64,000 nt of DNA from Bacillota bacterium (GTDB lineage Bacteria; Bacillota; Clostridia; Acetivibrionales; DTU013), in assembly GCA_023412665.1 (NCBI GenBank), contig JAEZCA010000021.1, positions 1 to 64,000 on the forward strand, read 5' to 3'. Both the position numbers and the translations under genes were made by a program. Shown in pieces: positions 51,922 to 61,465 of the stretch. Within the stretch, counting starts at the first letter, position 1. Each line of letters begins with the position of its first letter. The notes under the pieces are model-generated. The model did not search any database, was not told where the DNA came from, and was given only the letters and a program-made list of their open reading frames with translations.

Positions 51922-53361
51922 TCAAGCCTGACCCAGTTCCACGACCAGAAGGTCGCGTACTATTTGCGGGTTGGCCTTACCCTTGGAGGCCTTCATCACC
52001 TGTCCTACAAGGTAACCCGCAGCTTGAGCCTTTCCGTTCCTGTAATCCTCAATAGATTTAGGATTGTCCTTTAGTACCTGTTTAACCAATTCTGTAAGTT
52101 CTCCCGCAGAGCTGATCTGGAACAGCCCCTTCTTCTCAACTATTTCCTCAGGCGTCCCGCCGTTTTCATATATTTCCTTGAAAACCTCTTTGCCTGCGGT
52201 ATTGCTGATGCTGCCGCTTTCAACAAGTGCAATCAGCCTGTGGAGATAAGCCGGATTTATAGTTATATCAGCTGATGAGAGACCTGTTTCATTCATGCTT
52301 CTCAGCAGCTCTCCCAGTACCCAGTTGGCCGCAGTCTTAGGAGATGCACCCTCTCTGATGGTACTTTCGAAAAACTCCGAAAGCTTCTTGTCCCCGACCA
52401 GTATATCCACTTCTCCTTCTCCAAGCTTGTATTCATTTATAAACCTTGCTGCTTTTTCATATGGCATCTCCGGAAGGGAGTCCCTTATTTCTTTTACCAT
52501 TCCTTCCTTTATAATGACCGGCATCAGGTCAGGTTCCGGGAAATACCTGTAATCATGAGCCTCTTCCTTTGATCTCATCGGCACAGTCCTGCCCTTGCCG
52601 CTGTCCCATCTCCTGGTCTCCTGTATGATTTTGAAGCCCTCCCCAAACCTGTAAAGCTCGGTCTGCCGCTTTTCTTCTTTTTCAAGGGCTTTTTGCAGCT
52701 CTCTGAAGGAGTTGATGTTTTTAAGCTCGACCTTTGTGTTATATTCCGTTTGTCCCGCAGGCCTCACGGAAATGTTGGCGTCACATCTCAAAGAACCCTG
52801 CTCCATGCGGCAGTCGGATATTTCACCGTACTCCAGCATGGATTTCAGTATCCGCAGAAATGTCACCGCCTCTTGCGGGGAACGCATATCCGGCTCCGAG
52901 ACTATTTCTATCAGAGGTATACCGGTCCTGTTGTAATCGATCAAGGAAAACGGCTCTTCCTCAAGGTGTATGAGCTTTCCTGCATCCTCCTCTATGTGTA
53001 TCCTGTTTATCCGGACCTTGACATGCTTCCCCTCACAGTCGAATTCCACATATCCGCCCGAGCACATAGGCAGGTCATACTGAGATATCTGGTAGGCCTT
53101 GGGCAGGTCGGGATAAAAGTAATTCTTCCTGTCAAGCTTGTTCACATTGTTTATCCTGCAGTTCAATGCTGTGCCTGCCTTGACAGCCAGCCTCACGACC
53201 TCCTCGTTCAGCACGGGAAGAGTGCCTGGAAGTCCGGTACATACAGGGCAGGTATTCTCGTTGGGCTTTGATGCAAATTTAGTAGAGCAGCCGCAAAATA
53301 TTTTTGATTTTGTATTTAGTTCAGCATGTATCTCTAATCCAATAACAGTTTCGAAATTCAT
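51922..53361 (-). CDS. gatB: Asp-tRNA(Asn)/Glu-tRNA(Gln) amidotransferase subunit B
   Basis: This 479-residue protein has the GatB N-terminal signature VIGLEIHAELNTKSKIFCGC and the zinc cysteines CGCS and CPVC. The kinase-like catalytic region has IHIEEDAGKLIH and YNRTGIPLIEIVSEPD, and a C-terminal YqeY-like tail follows. It phosphorylates the misacylated tRNA so that ammonia from GatA can amidate it. It is the last gene of the aspS-gatC-gatA-gatB operon. The start follows AGGAGG. Confidence 0.96.
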   Translation of the reverse strand: MNFETVIGLEIHAELNTKSKIFCGCSTKFASKPNENTCPVCTGLPGTLPVLNEEVVRLAVKAGTALNCRINNVNKLDRKNYFYPDLPKAYQISQYDLPMCSGGYVEFDCEGKHVKVRINRIHIEEDAGKLIHLEEEPFSLIDYNRTGIPLIEIVSEPDMRSPQEAVTFLRILKSMLEYGEISDCRMEQGSLRCDANISVRPAGQTEYNTKVELKNINSFRELQKALEKEEKRQTELYRFGEGFKIIQETRRWDSGKGRTVPMRSKEEAHDYRYFPEPDLMPVIIKEGMVKEIRDSLPEMPYEKAARFINEYKLGEGEVDILVGDKKLSEFFESTIREGASPKTAANWVLGELLRSMNETGLSSADITINPAYLHRLIALVESGSISNTAGKEVFKEIYENGGTPEEIVEKKGLFQISSAGELTELVKQVLKDNPKSIEDYRNGKAQAAGYLVGQVMKASKGKANPQIVRDLLVVELGQA

Positions 53362-53428
53362 TAATACAACCTCCTAACTCAATCATCAAGTCGAGTCACT
53401 TTTTTCATAGCCAATAGCTCTTCAGCCA

Positions 53429-54877
53429 TCATGGCTCCAGCTTCAATTCCTGCTCCAGTGCATATGCAGCCTGCAGTATTTTACTCTCTCCAAAGTGGGG
53501 TCCGATCAGCTGCAGCCCCACTGGCAGCCCATCACGGCTGTTGCCGCAAGGAATAGATATTGCCGGGAGCCCCGCCAGATTTACAATGATCGTATATACA
53601 TCTGCCAGATACATCTGCAGCGGATCACTGCTTCTCTCCCCAATTTTAAAGGGAAGCACCGGAGAAGTGGGTCCGAGGATGAGATCATAGCTTCCGAAAA
53701 CCTCCTCAAACTGACCTTTCAACACTTTCCTAAACTTTTGGGCTCTGTTATAGTACGCATCATAATAGCCGGAGGAAAGTGCATAGGTTCCAAGCATTAT
53801 CCTTCTCTTTACCTCTGCGCCGAAAGCCTCACTCCTTGACCCCTCGATCAGCTCATCAATATTGGTGTATTCCTTTGCCCTGTAGCCGTATCGAATGCCG
53901 TCATACCTGGCAAGATTGGAGCTGGCCTCTGCCGATGAAATTATATAGTAAGCGGACAATCCGTCGCCTGCGGCAGGAAGAGATATTTCTTCAACTATTG
54001 CACCAAGGCCCTCGAAGCACTTGATACTCTCCCTTATGGAAGCTGCGATTTCCTCATCGAGCCCCTCCATGAAAAACTCTTTCGGAACGGCGATCCTCAT
54101 CCCTTTTATATCTTTGCCGAGGCTGTCAGTATAGCTCTTTTGATATTCTCCCCTATATGATGTACTGTCCCTTTTGTCATTGCCCTGGATCACCTCAAGC
54201 ATCAGACCACTGTCTAACACTGTTCTTGAAACCGGTCCTATCTGATCCAGCGAAGAGCCGAACGCAATCAGACCATAGCGTGAGACCAGCCCATAGGTCG
54301 GCTTCAGGCCGACTACCCCGCAAAAGGAAGCAGGCTGCCTGATCGATCCGCCGGTGTCTGAGCCCAGTGATACCGGCACCATCCCGGCTGCAACAGCTGC
54401 AGCCGAACCGCCTGAAGAGCCTCCCGGAACCCTGGTTATATCCCTTGGGTTTTTCGTTATTTTAAAAGCAGAATTTTCAGTAGAGGATCCCATAGCAAAT
54501 TCATCCATGTTTGTCTTGCCTATGATTATCGCATCTTCATTCAGCAGCTTATCCACAACAGTGGCATTGTATGGAGGAATAAAGTCCTCAAGCATTCTGG
54601 AGGCACAGGTAGTCCTGATGCCATCCGTACACATGTTATCCTTGATTGCTGTTGGCACTCCTGCAAGCCTGCCGACAGGCCTGCCTTCACTGATTTTCTC
54701 ATCAACGGCCCTGGCCTGGGCCAGCGCCTGATCTTCACAAAGGGTCAGAAAAGCACCTATACTGCCATCCTCCGCCTTTATTTTACTAATATAGCTTTCA
54801 GTGATTTCCACTGCGGAGAGCTTTTTCTTTGCAATTCCATTGCTTATGTCCAAGGCAGTCATATAATCCCTCTTCAT
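53429..54877 (-). CDS. gatA: Asp-tRNA(Asn)/Glu-tRNA(Gln) amidotransferase subunit A
   Basis: This 482-residue amidase has the catalytic Lys in PTAIKDNMCTDG, and the amidase signature GGSSGGSAAAVAAG and GSDTGGSIRQPASF supplies the cis-Ser and nucleophile Ser. It releases ammonia from glutamine and passes it to GatB. The start is the ATG at 54877, seven bases behind GGGAGG. It is preceded by gatC with 14 bases between them, and gatB follows. Confidence 0.96.
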   Translation of the reverse strand: MKRDYMTALDISNGIAKKKLSAVEITESYISKIKAEDGSIGAFLTLCEDQALAQARAVDEKISEGRPVGRLAGVPTAIKDNMCTDGIRTTCASRMLEDFIPPYNATVVDKLLNEDAIIIGKTNMDEFAMGSSTENSAFKITKNPRDITRVPGGSSGGSAAAVAAGMVPVSLGSDTGGSIRQPASFCGVVGLKPTYGLVSRYGLIAFGSSLDQIGPVSRTVLDSGLMLEVIQGNDKRDSTSYRGEYQKSYTDSLGKDIKGMRIAVPKEFFMEGLDEEIAASIRESIKCFEGLGAIVEEISLPAAGDGLSAYYIISSAEASSNLARYDGIRYGYRAKEYTNIDELIEGSRSEAFGAEVKRRIMLGTYALSSGYYDAYYNRAQKFRKVLKGQFEEVFGSYDLILGPTSPVLPFKIGERSSDPLQMYLADVYTIIVNLAGLPAISIPCGNSRDGLPVGLQLIGPHFGESKILQAAYALEQELKLEP

Positions 54878-54891
54878 CTGCACACCTCCCC

Positions 54892-55179
54892 TTATTCAAT
54901 GATCTTTGGAACCTGAATGTAGGTTTCACGCATTGTCCCGGCATTTTTGAAAAGCTTTTCCCTGTCCTCAAAAATAATATTCTCATCGGGTCTAATAACT
55001 GATTGCTGTTCAACCGGAACCTTATCCAGATCTACATTTTCCAGATCCATTCTGTCGATAGATTGAAAATGGGTGAGAATACTTTCAAACTCTCCGGTCA
55101 GCCTGACAAGCTCCTCATCACTGAAACGCAGCTTTGCCAGCTTTGCTATATAGGCAACGTCTTCTCTTGTTATCTTCAT
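54892..55179 (-). CDS. gatC: Asp-tRNA(Asn)/Glu-tRNA(Gln) amidotransferase subunit C
   Basis: This 95-residue protein has the GatC pattern: ITREDVAYIAKLAKL at the N-terminus, a LTGEFESILTHFQSIDRMD helix and a late VIRPDE motif. It is the small stabilising subunit that wraps GatA and GatB. The start is the ATG eight bases behind AAGGAG. It lies 24 bases downstream of aspS. Confidence 0.94.
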   Translation of the reverse strand: MKITREDVAYIAKLAKLRFSDEELVRLTGEFESILTHFQSIDRMDLENVDLDKVPVEQQSVIRPDENIIFEDREKLFKNAGTMRETYIQVPKIIE

Positions 55180-55203
55180 ATGCCACACTCCTTTATCAAA
55201 TCC

Positions 55204-56493
55204 TCACGGTTCGAGTCGCTTGATATCTCTTGGAAACAGTGTCGATTCGCGTATATTTGCCAGATCCAGTATCTTCATAGTCAGCCTTTCAAGTCCTATG
55301 GCAAACCCTCCGTGGGGAGGCATGCCATATTTAAAGCTGTCTATATAAAACTTGAAGTTGTCCGGCTCAAGTCCGAATTTCATAATATTCTGCCTGAGCA
55401 TTTCATAGTCGTGAATCCTCTGGCCGCCGGTGGTTATTTCAAGTCCTTTATATATCAAATCAAAACTCTGTGTCAATTCCGGATCCTCAAAATCAGGCAT
55501 TGCATACATCGGCCTTTTGGTAACAGGATATTTAGTCAGGAAAACAAAATCCGAGCCGTACGTTTCCCTCACATATTCCGAAAACAACTTCTCACCCTCT
55601 GCATCAATATTGCCGGAAGGCGACCTTTTTCCAAACCTTTCAAGCAGTATACCCTGGGCCTCTCCAAGCGGAATCCTCGGTATCCTTACCTGCTCGGGCA
55701 AAGCTATGCTGTAAAGCTCCAATTCCTTTTTGCAGGAAGCTTTGAGATGACTGAACAAATAGTTGATATATCCCTCTTCAAGATCCATTAAATCATCTGC
55801 GCCATCAATGAAACCCATCTCCACATCCATACTGACGTACTCGCTCAGATGCCTCCAGGTATTGTGAAGCTCAGCCCTGTATGCATGCCCTACCTCGAAT
55901 ACTCTTTCAAAGCCCGCCCCCACCATCATCTGCTTATAGAACTGGGGACTCTGCGCCAGGAAAGCCCTCCGTCCGAAGAAGTCCACAGTAAACATTTCTG
56001 AGCCGCCCTCAGTAGCGGAGCTGATGATTTTAGGTGAATGTATCTGTGAAAATCCATTCTCTCTGAGATAGTTTTTAAAGGCTTCCTCTATCTCCTGCTG
56101 TACCTTGAATATAGCTCTCATTCGTGGCGCTCTCATGCTGATGGTCCTAAAATCCAGCTGCGTTTCCAGCGAAGCCTTGATCCTGCCCTTGTTTATCTCA
56201 AACGGCAGCATGTCATAATAGGCCTTCCCTGTGATTTTAATCGAGTCAGCATGTATTTCGGCTCCTGAAGGAGCCTTATCGTTTATTACTTTTTCCCCAA
56301 CTGCTTCAATACACATTTCAAGTCTCAAATCCCTGGCCATAGAGCTATCAACAACAAGCTGAATTATTCCGGTTTTGTCCCTTAGCTGCACAAAAGCTAC
56401 TTTGCCGATGCAGTTTATACTGTGCACCCATCCTTTAACAAGCACTTGTTCAAGCTCATCCTTAATAACTTCCGCCGCGTACGATCTTTTCAT
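55204..56493 (-). CDS. aspS: Archaeal-type aspartyl-tRNA synthetase, probably non-discriminating
   Basis: This roughly 429-residue class II synthetase has an OB-fold anticodon domain (GWVHSINCIGKVAFVQLRDK) followed by the catalytic core with motif 2 region RAELHNTWRHLSEYVSMDVE and motif 3 GGFAIGLERLTM. It lacks the GAD insertion of bacterial AspRS. The His after GWV sits where discriminating archaeal enzymes have Trp, as I recall, which fits charging of both tRNA-Asp and tRNA-Asn. Position upstream of gatCAB and an AAC specifier in the leader support Asn-tRNA formation. Start: ATG behind AAGGAGG. Confidence 0.9.
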   Translation of the reverse strand: MKRSYAAEVIKDELEQVLVKGWVHSINCIGKVAFVQLRDKTGIIQLVVDSSMARDLRLEMCIEAVGEKVINDKAPSGAEIHADSIKITGKAYYDMLPFEINKGRIKASLETQLDFRTISMRAPRMRAIFKVQQEIEEAFKNYLRENGFSQIHSPKIISSATEGGSEMFTVDFFGRRAFLAQSPQFYKQMMVGAGFERVFEVGHAYRAELHNTWRHLSEYVSMDVEMGFIDGADDLMDLEEGYINYLFSHLKASCKKELELYSIALPEQVRIPRIPLGEAQGILLERFGKRSPSGNIDAEGEKLFSEYVRETYGSDFVFLTKYPVTKRPMYAMPDFEDPELTQSFDLIYKGLEITTGGQRIHDYEMLRQNIMKFGLEPDNFKFYIDSFKYGMPPHGGFAIGLERLTMKILDLANIRESTLFPRDIKRLEP

Positions 56494-56623
56494 ACGATAT
56501 CTCCTCCTTCTCTCCATTTTTGTCTGCAAAGGGTACATTCCCGTCACCGGGATATCCACCGCCTTGCTGTATCAAAATCATGAAGTCTCGAGCCTTCCTG
56601 ATCCGATTTCACATTATCCAAAA

Positions 56624-56945
56624 AACAAAAATCCCGTCCCCATACAAATTAATTGTATAGGGACGGGATATTATTCACATTCCGCGGTACCACCCTAGTT
56701 AGCCTTAAAGCTCACCTCTTTTCGGTACGGACCTGATCTGCATTCCCAGATTTGTTTCATATCAGATCTGTCGATACCTATTCCCTTTATCGGTGGAAAT
56801 CCGTCCAAGCCTACTTTCAGCTGATTTGGGTTGGATGCTCTGAAGGGTTCTTCGATACACGCCTCATGCGGAGCTCTCACCTTCCCCCGCTCGCTTTGAA
56901 TCGGCCTTGCATGTACTCTCTTCATCATCGCATTTGCTCAATAGA
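56624..56945 (-). promoter_or_regulatory. T-box riboswitch, Asn (AAC) specifier
   Basis: Read on the minus strand the leader has a GATGAAGAGAGTA start, a GTGAGAGCTCCGC segment, the canonical T-box AGGGTGGTACCGCGG (56682-56696) and a terminator (56624-56670, ATCCCGTCCC/GGGACGGGAT plus a T-run). The basal stem TGAAG/CTTCA encloses a GAAG-AAC-C specifier loop; AAC (complement at 56847-56849) is the Asn codon. Uncharged tRNA-Asn should therefore promote readthrough into aspS-gatCAB. Confidence 0.92.
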
Positions 56946-56959
56946 ATTAATTGTCATTT

Positions 56960-56988
56960 ATTATACCCGTATTTATTAACAAATACAA
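56960..56988 (-). promoter_or_regulatory. Promoter of aspS-gatCAB operon
   Basis: On the minus strand TTGTAT (complement 56983-56988), a 17-base spacer and TATAAT (complement 56960-56965) lie just before the T-box leader. Confidence 0.7.
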
Positions 56989-57098
56989 TAGCTTTTTCAA
57001 AAAAATTTCGTAGCTTTGCGACCGTTATTTTTATAATTTTTGTGGCCGGGATATTTTACCAGCTGTTTCCGCCGCTAAAAACCGCTTCATTTACTATT

Positions 57099-59132
57099 CT
57101 AACCTTTATTTGAATCATGCCTCACAACATACAGCTTCTCTCCGGCCGTATTTCCTTTATTGTATTCGTCGATTATATCGAAAATATTTTTCACGTTATT
57201 TCTGTCCAACTCCCGGAAATTACACTTTTTGATCACTTTCTCCCGTTCTTCGCCGGATGTGCTGGCCGCGGCGATCTCCTTCATGGTGCTCTCCAGCCAC
57301 TCTAGTCTGTGATGGGGTATCAGGCAGGCATGGGCCTTTATCCTTTCATCCTTGCGGTCTTCATACCGTCTGACTTCCTCGATAGGCTTTGTGATCCAGC
57401 CGGTAGAGATGTGGAACCCATTCCAGCGAAGCTGCTCTGTCATCGCCAGATTGTCAAATAACTCTTCATTTGATTCAAGTAATGCATGGTATTCACTCTC
57501 GATGACAGCATCATCAGGAATGTCTCCCCTGGTCTTTTTTAGTTTAAAGCCCGTAACATGCAAAAACACCTCGATGTACTCCGCGGCCGCCCTGTTGGAA
57601 TTCTTCAGGTGCACAGACAGACCGGCCCAGTCCGTTCCGCCGTAATGCCTGTCTACCGACTTTGCCATCAAATCCATTTTTTCGTTGAGAATGATGTCGC
57701 CGGTATAAATGTTCTTATGATAGCCGAAAATCATTATATCGTCCCCGTCCACTTCTTCGTTCCGGTATAGATCATTGTTCTCACCTGTTATATTCAGTGC
57801 GTATATCGGCTTGTGTAGAAGAGCTGCCCTGTCGATATACTTTTTAATGTTGGAAACCGTCTGTATATTGACCAAATCATCCCCAAGCGCTGAAATTATC
57901 AAATCAACAGACTCCTCTGCAGAATTGCGTGACTTATCAATGTACTCATCTAAAACGGAGTAAAAATGTGTACTGCTGACATCTGCATTCACAAACCTGA
58001 TATCAGCATTAGACAGCTCACAGTCAAACAGGGATGGATAGCTTCCCCTGAATTCTCCCTCGAGCTCACTGATCCGTTTGTCTGTGACCACCGCATGAAA
58101 TGTACAGCCGACAAACTGTGAGCTGCTGTATATTTTCCTCAGCATTTGCCTTCCAATACTTCCAAAGCCGAGAAGCATAACGGTAATCGTCTTTTTGTTC
58201 TTTACCACGGCTCTATTTTTATCAAATTCTATAAGCTTGTAAATCGGGCACTTTAAAATAAATTCTCTAGATGTCAGGTCCGGTTCGCTGAAAAAGCTAA
58301 TGCTGTATTTTTGCTTGCGTGCAACCTCCTCTATCCTTTCGGTTATAACATCCGAATTGGACTTGACAAATATTCCACTCAGCCTGTCAGCGGGAAAGCC
58401 TGCATTCTTCAGGTGCTCCAATATACCTGCTGCCAGCTTGTAGTTTGATATTTCATCATCTGTGAAAACAAGCAAAGTCACTACGCCCGAAAATATTCTC
58501 TTCCCCTTGAGCCCGGCCTTCACCAGAGCCTTTTTGTTGATGGTAGCATCAGAAAAAACAGGCATTTCCAGGTACATGCAGTCCAAATCATTGATCTGTG
58601 CGGCATCGACAGAATCCACGACCTCATCGATAAAAACTATCCTTTTATTTTTTGCGGCTATGTCCTTGGCAAATATCAGCGATTTGCTGTTGACCCCGAA
58701 GATAATATATGTATCCTTTTTTGTACCGATCCACAGACGTACACTGGTGGACAGCTTCTTCCCAAAAACCGACATCACAGTACTGGCCGATATAAGAATC
58801 GCCACTGTCTGACAAAACCAAAACAGCATCCTGAACCCGATACCGGCAACAATCTCGCTGTTATTCAGCTCCGCAATGACACCATAGTCATCCTCCATTA
58901 TAAACATTCGAACGGTGCTGAATAGTGCTCTCATCACAGAATTTGCATATTCGGAAAGACTGCCTTCAAAAGGCATATAGCCAATAAAATACAGTATGAA
59001 TCCAGTGATAAAGGTTGGTACGAATAATATGACTGTCACTGTAGAAATCCTGGCATGCAGTTTACCGGTCGCCAGCAGGAACGCAATAAACAACACAGCA
59101 ATGAATAGTCCGGCTTGAAATATATCACTCAT
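57099..59132 (-). CDS. Membrane protein with tandem Rossmann and RyR-like domains
   Basis: This protein of about 677 residues has three membrane segments in the first 130 residues (near 5-25, 30-52 and 95-125). Two TrkA-N-like NAD-binding domains follow: TYIIFGVNSKSLIFAKDIA near residue 140 and VMLLGFGSIGRQMLRK near residue 318. The C-terminus (about 560-620) has LRWNGFHISTGW and HACLIPHHRLEW, a pattern like prokaryotic RyR domains. A membrane sensor of a nucleotide-type ligand is inferred; function is unproven. I use the ATG at 59132, behind GGGGG. A YARHG lipoprotein gene lies just upstream. Confidence 0.75.
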   Translation of the reverse strand: MSDIFQAGLFIAVLFIAFLLATGKLHARISTVTVILFVPTFITGFILYFIGYMPFEGSLSEYANSVMRALFSTVRMFIMEDDYGVIAELNNSEIVAGIGFRMLFWFCQTVAILISASTVMSVFGKKLSTSVRLWIGTKKDTYIIFGVNSKSLIFAKDIAAKNKRIVFIDEVVDSVDAAQINDLDCMYLEMPVFSDATINKKALVKAGLKGKRIFSGVVTLLVFTDDEISNYKLAAGILEHLKNAGFPADRLSGIFVKSNSDVITERIEEVARKQKYSISFFSEPDLTSREFILKCPIYKLIEFDKNRAVVKNKKTITVMLLGFGSIGRQMLRKIYSSSQFVGCTFHAVVTDKRISELEGEFRGSYPSLFDCELSNADIRFVNADVSSTHFYSVLDEYIDKSRNSAEESVDLIISALGDDLVNIQTVSNIKKYIDRAALLHKPIYALNITGENNDLYRNEEVDGDDIMIFGYHKNIYTGDIILNEKMDLMAKSVDRHYGGTDWAGLSVHLKNSNRAAAEYIEVFLHVTGFKLKKTRGDIPDDAVIESEYHALLESNEELFDNLAMTEQLRWNGFHISTGWITKPIEEVRRYEDRKDERIKAHACLIPHHRLEWLESTMKEIAAASTSGEEREKVIKKCNFRELDRNNVKNIFDIIDEYNKGNTAGEKLYVVRHDSNKG

Positions 59133-59245
59133 TGTTGCCCCCATATGCACAAAAAATATATAAAGCAAATAAATTCAAATCACAGACACTATTCGACAAA
59201 ACAGGAATATTTCCCTCTAATGTCAGTAACGACCTTAACATATCG

Positions 59246-60211
59246 CTAAATATCCAGTATATCACTGCTGAAATCTTCCGGATTGGTACTCAGCTTATAG
59301 AAATCCAAGTTATCTATTGTAACACCGGCCAGACCATAATCCCTTTCTATCATATCCGAGTCAAAATCAAGCTCTAATTCAATAGCTCTGAAGGTTTCCA
59401 GTGGTCTCACCTTATATTCGGCACCAATGATTTCCTTATCGGTCCCCGAGCCCGGATGTTCAGCATCCACGAGTTCTCCACCTGCCAGTATGCCCTCTCT
59501 TTCCGCCCTGAGATAGAGGATACCGTCCAGAATAAACCACTTTCCGGCATGCGCGATTTCTCTTTCATCCATGGTCATCTGGCTGAGGGTATATTTGTAG
59601 GTACCATCCTCATAGAATCTGTATATGTCGCTGTATCCTGCGCCAGCACCGGCGCCTAAATGCCATAGGCCTACCATACCCTTTTCTTCATCGCTCAGCT
59701 TGATACTTTTCTCGCTAAACCTCTCAGCCTTCTTTATAAGGGTAATACCTAACTGATCCTGTTTCGTAAGCCTGCTGTTGACATCCTCCAACACAGGCTC
59801 ATACCAATCAAAGGATGAAAAGTAGTCGGAGTACTTCGCCGTTTTAAATATGTACCCGTGCTTTGCAAATATGGCGTTTCTAAGAATACCCAGCTCATCT
59901 GCAGTAAGGTTAACAAGATCCATATAATTGATTTGCTTTTCAATATCAATATTAATACCGGCAAGGCTTATAACCATACCGCCTGAATCACTCCCAAACT
60001 CATCACCGCTGATGACACCGTCTGGATCACTCCCGGATACTTCACCGCTGTTGACCATGCTATCCGAATCATTTCCGGATACTTCTCCGCCGTTGTCATA
60101 TGAATTATTATCAGCAGCCACATCGTCGTTAGGATCTGCTGATCTTATTACAATTCCGCATCCGGTCAAAAGTATCGCAATACATAAAATACACAAAAAT
60201 ACCCTTGTCAA
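59246..60211 (-). CDS. YARHG-domain lipoprotein
   Basis: This 321-residue protein has a lipoprotein signal with lipobox LLTGC near residue 18. A Ser/Gly/Asp-rich linker (about 28-75) is followed by the YARHG domain (about 92-165; LRNAIFAKHGYIFKT with FDWYEPV), and a beta-rich C-terminal domain of unknown role begins near 180. YARHG domains are extracellular and of unknown function. The start is a TTG behind GGAAGTG. It lies 113 bases upstream of the Rossmann/RyR-like gene on the same strand, possibly in one transcript. Confidence 0.82.
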   Translation of the reverse strand: MTRVFLCILCIAILLTGCGIVIRSADPNDDVAADNNSYDNGGEVSGNDSDSMVNSGEVSGSDPDGVISGDEFGSDSGGMVISLAGINIDIEKQINYMDLVNLTADELGILRNAIFAKHGYIFKTAKYSDYFSSFDWYEPVLEDVNSRLTKQDQLGITLIKKAERFSEKSIKLSDEEKGMVGLWHLGAGAGAGYSDIYRFYEDGTYKYTLSQMTMDEREIAHAGKWFILDGILYLRAEREGILAGGELVDAEHPGSGTDKEIIGAEYKVRPLETFRAIELELDFDSDMIERDYGLAGVTIDNLDFYKLSTNPEDFSSDILDI

Positions 60212-60269
60212 TATATCACTTCCAATCTATATGTTAACAATAGTATATCTTATATTTCATATGTTGCAA

Positions 60270-60313
60270 ATAAAAGAGACCGCTGTCAAGGCTGATCACC
60301 TCTCAACGGTCTC
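60270..60313 (-). terminator. Terminator of the sugar-acid gene cluster
   Basis: GAGACCG (60276-60282) and CGGTCTC (60307-60313) pair around a 24-base loop; on the minus strand TTTTATTT follows. It lies about 55 bases behind the kdgK stop. Confidence 0.65.
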
Positions 60314-60367
60314 CGATACTTATAATGTTGTCAAAACGTTGCCGCAGGGAATTCACCTGTTTCCATA

Positions 60368-61402
60368 TTATCGCTGAACACGGCCAGAAGCATTGCCCTT
60401 TGCCAGAGAAGTTACCTCCTCCACACTGACTAAATTGAAATCGTGCTCTATGGTGTGTTTCAAGCAGGATGCCGCAGCCGCAAAATTGACTGCCTCCTGC
60501 CGATTGTATTCATTCATTAGTGCATAAATGAGAGCACCTCCGAAGGAATCGCCTCCTCCGACCCTGTCAACGATATGGATCGGATATTCCGGCGAAAAGC
60601 TTGCCATGCCATCTTTATAAAGCATACATGACCAATTATTATCATTTGCCGAGATACTTCCCCTCAGGGTAATAGCAACAGTATCGAATCCAAATCTTTC
60701 GGATAATTGCTCTGCTACATTGATATATCCTTCCCTGCTCAATTCTCCGCTATCGATGTTCGTCTCCTCTGCTCTGATGCCAAAGACATCTGCGGCGTCT
60801 TCTTCATTAGCAATACAAACATCTACATAGGTCATTAGCTCTGACATAACCTTGTTGGCTTCTTCTCTACTCCACAATTTCTTTCTATAATTTAAATCGC
60901 AACTAATAGTAATGCCCTTCTCCCTGGCCTTCTTACAAGCATCAAGGCATATTTTCGGAAGCTCTCCGCCAAGCGCGGGTGTTATACCCGTAAAATGAAA
61001 CCACCGTGCGTCCTCAAAAATACTATCCCAGTTGAAATCACTTCTTTGAGCGAGCGAAATAGAGGATCCCGCTCTGTCATAGATGACCTTTGATGCACGC
61101 TGGGACGCTCCTTTTTCAACAAAATAAATTCCAAGTCTGGTGCCGCCCAAGAGCATATATTCCGTATTCACACCATACCTTCTCAGCGAGTTGACTGCAC
61201 TTTTCCCTATCTCATTGTCAGGTACTTTTGTGACAAATAAGGCGTTCATTCCATAATTCGCCAAGGATACAGCTACATTGGCCTCGCCTCCGGCATATGA
61301 TGCCTCCAGCTTTTCAGCTTGTACCAGTCTCAAATAGCCTTCCGGATTCAATCGAAGCATTATTTCTCCAAAGCATACGACTTTGCCCATATCAATTAGC
61401 AT
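60368..61402 (-). CDS. kdgK: 2-Keto-3-deoxygluconate kinase (PfkB family)
   Basis: This protein of about 344 residues is a PfkB-type sugar kinase. The N-terminal motif is KVVCFGEIMLRLNPEGY, with AGGEANVAVSLANYG, and the C-terminal catalytic signature is RVGGGDSFGGALIYAL with the base Asp. Its context with KDPG aldolase and an enolase-family dehydratase identifies it as a likely KDG kinase, making 2-keto-3-deoxy-6-phosphogluconate. Start choice is uncertain: ATG codons at 61402 and 61390 share one AAAAGGA site. It follows eda directly. Confidence 0.85.
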   Translation of the reverse strand: MLIDMGKVVCFGEIMLRLNPEGYLRLVQAEKLEASYAGGEANVAVSLANYGMNALFVTKVPDNEIGKSAVNSLRRYGVNTEYMLLGGTRLGIYFVEKGASQRASKVIYDRAGSSISLAQRSDFNWDSIFEDARWFHFTGITPALGGELPKICLDACKKAREKGITISCDLNYRKKLWSREEANKVMSELMTYVDVCIANEEDAADVFGIRAEETNIDSGELSREGYINVAEQLSERFGFDTVAITLRGSISANDNNWSCMLYKDGMASFSPEYPIHIVDRVGGGDSFGGALIYALMNEYNRQEAVNFAAAASCLKHTIEHDFNLVSVEEVTSLAKGNASGRVQR

Positions 61403-61465
61403 TCCTTTCCTTTTGTGACCTGTAGTGCGCTTTATTTTTATATCTCGGTCTTTCCTGCGATTCAT

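Noticed and set aside
55003..55791. Long plus-strand open frame opposite aspS
   Set aside because: It lies antisense to aspS and gatC, has no ribosome site and no recognisable domain; a shadow of well-supported genes.
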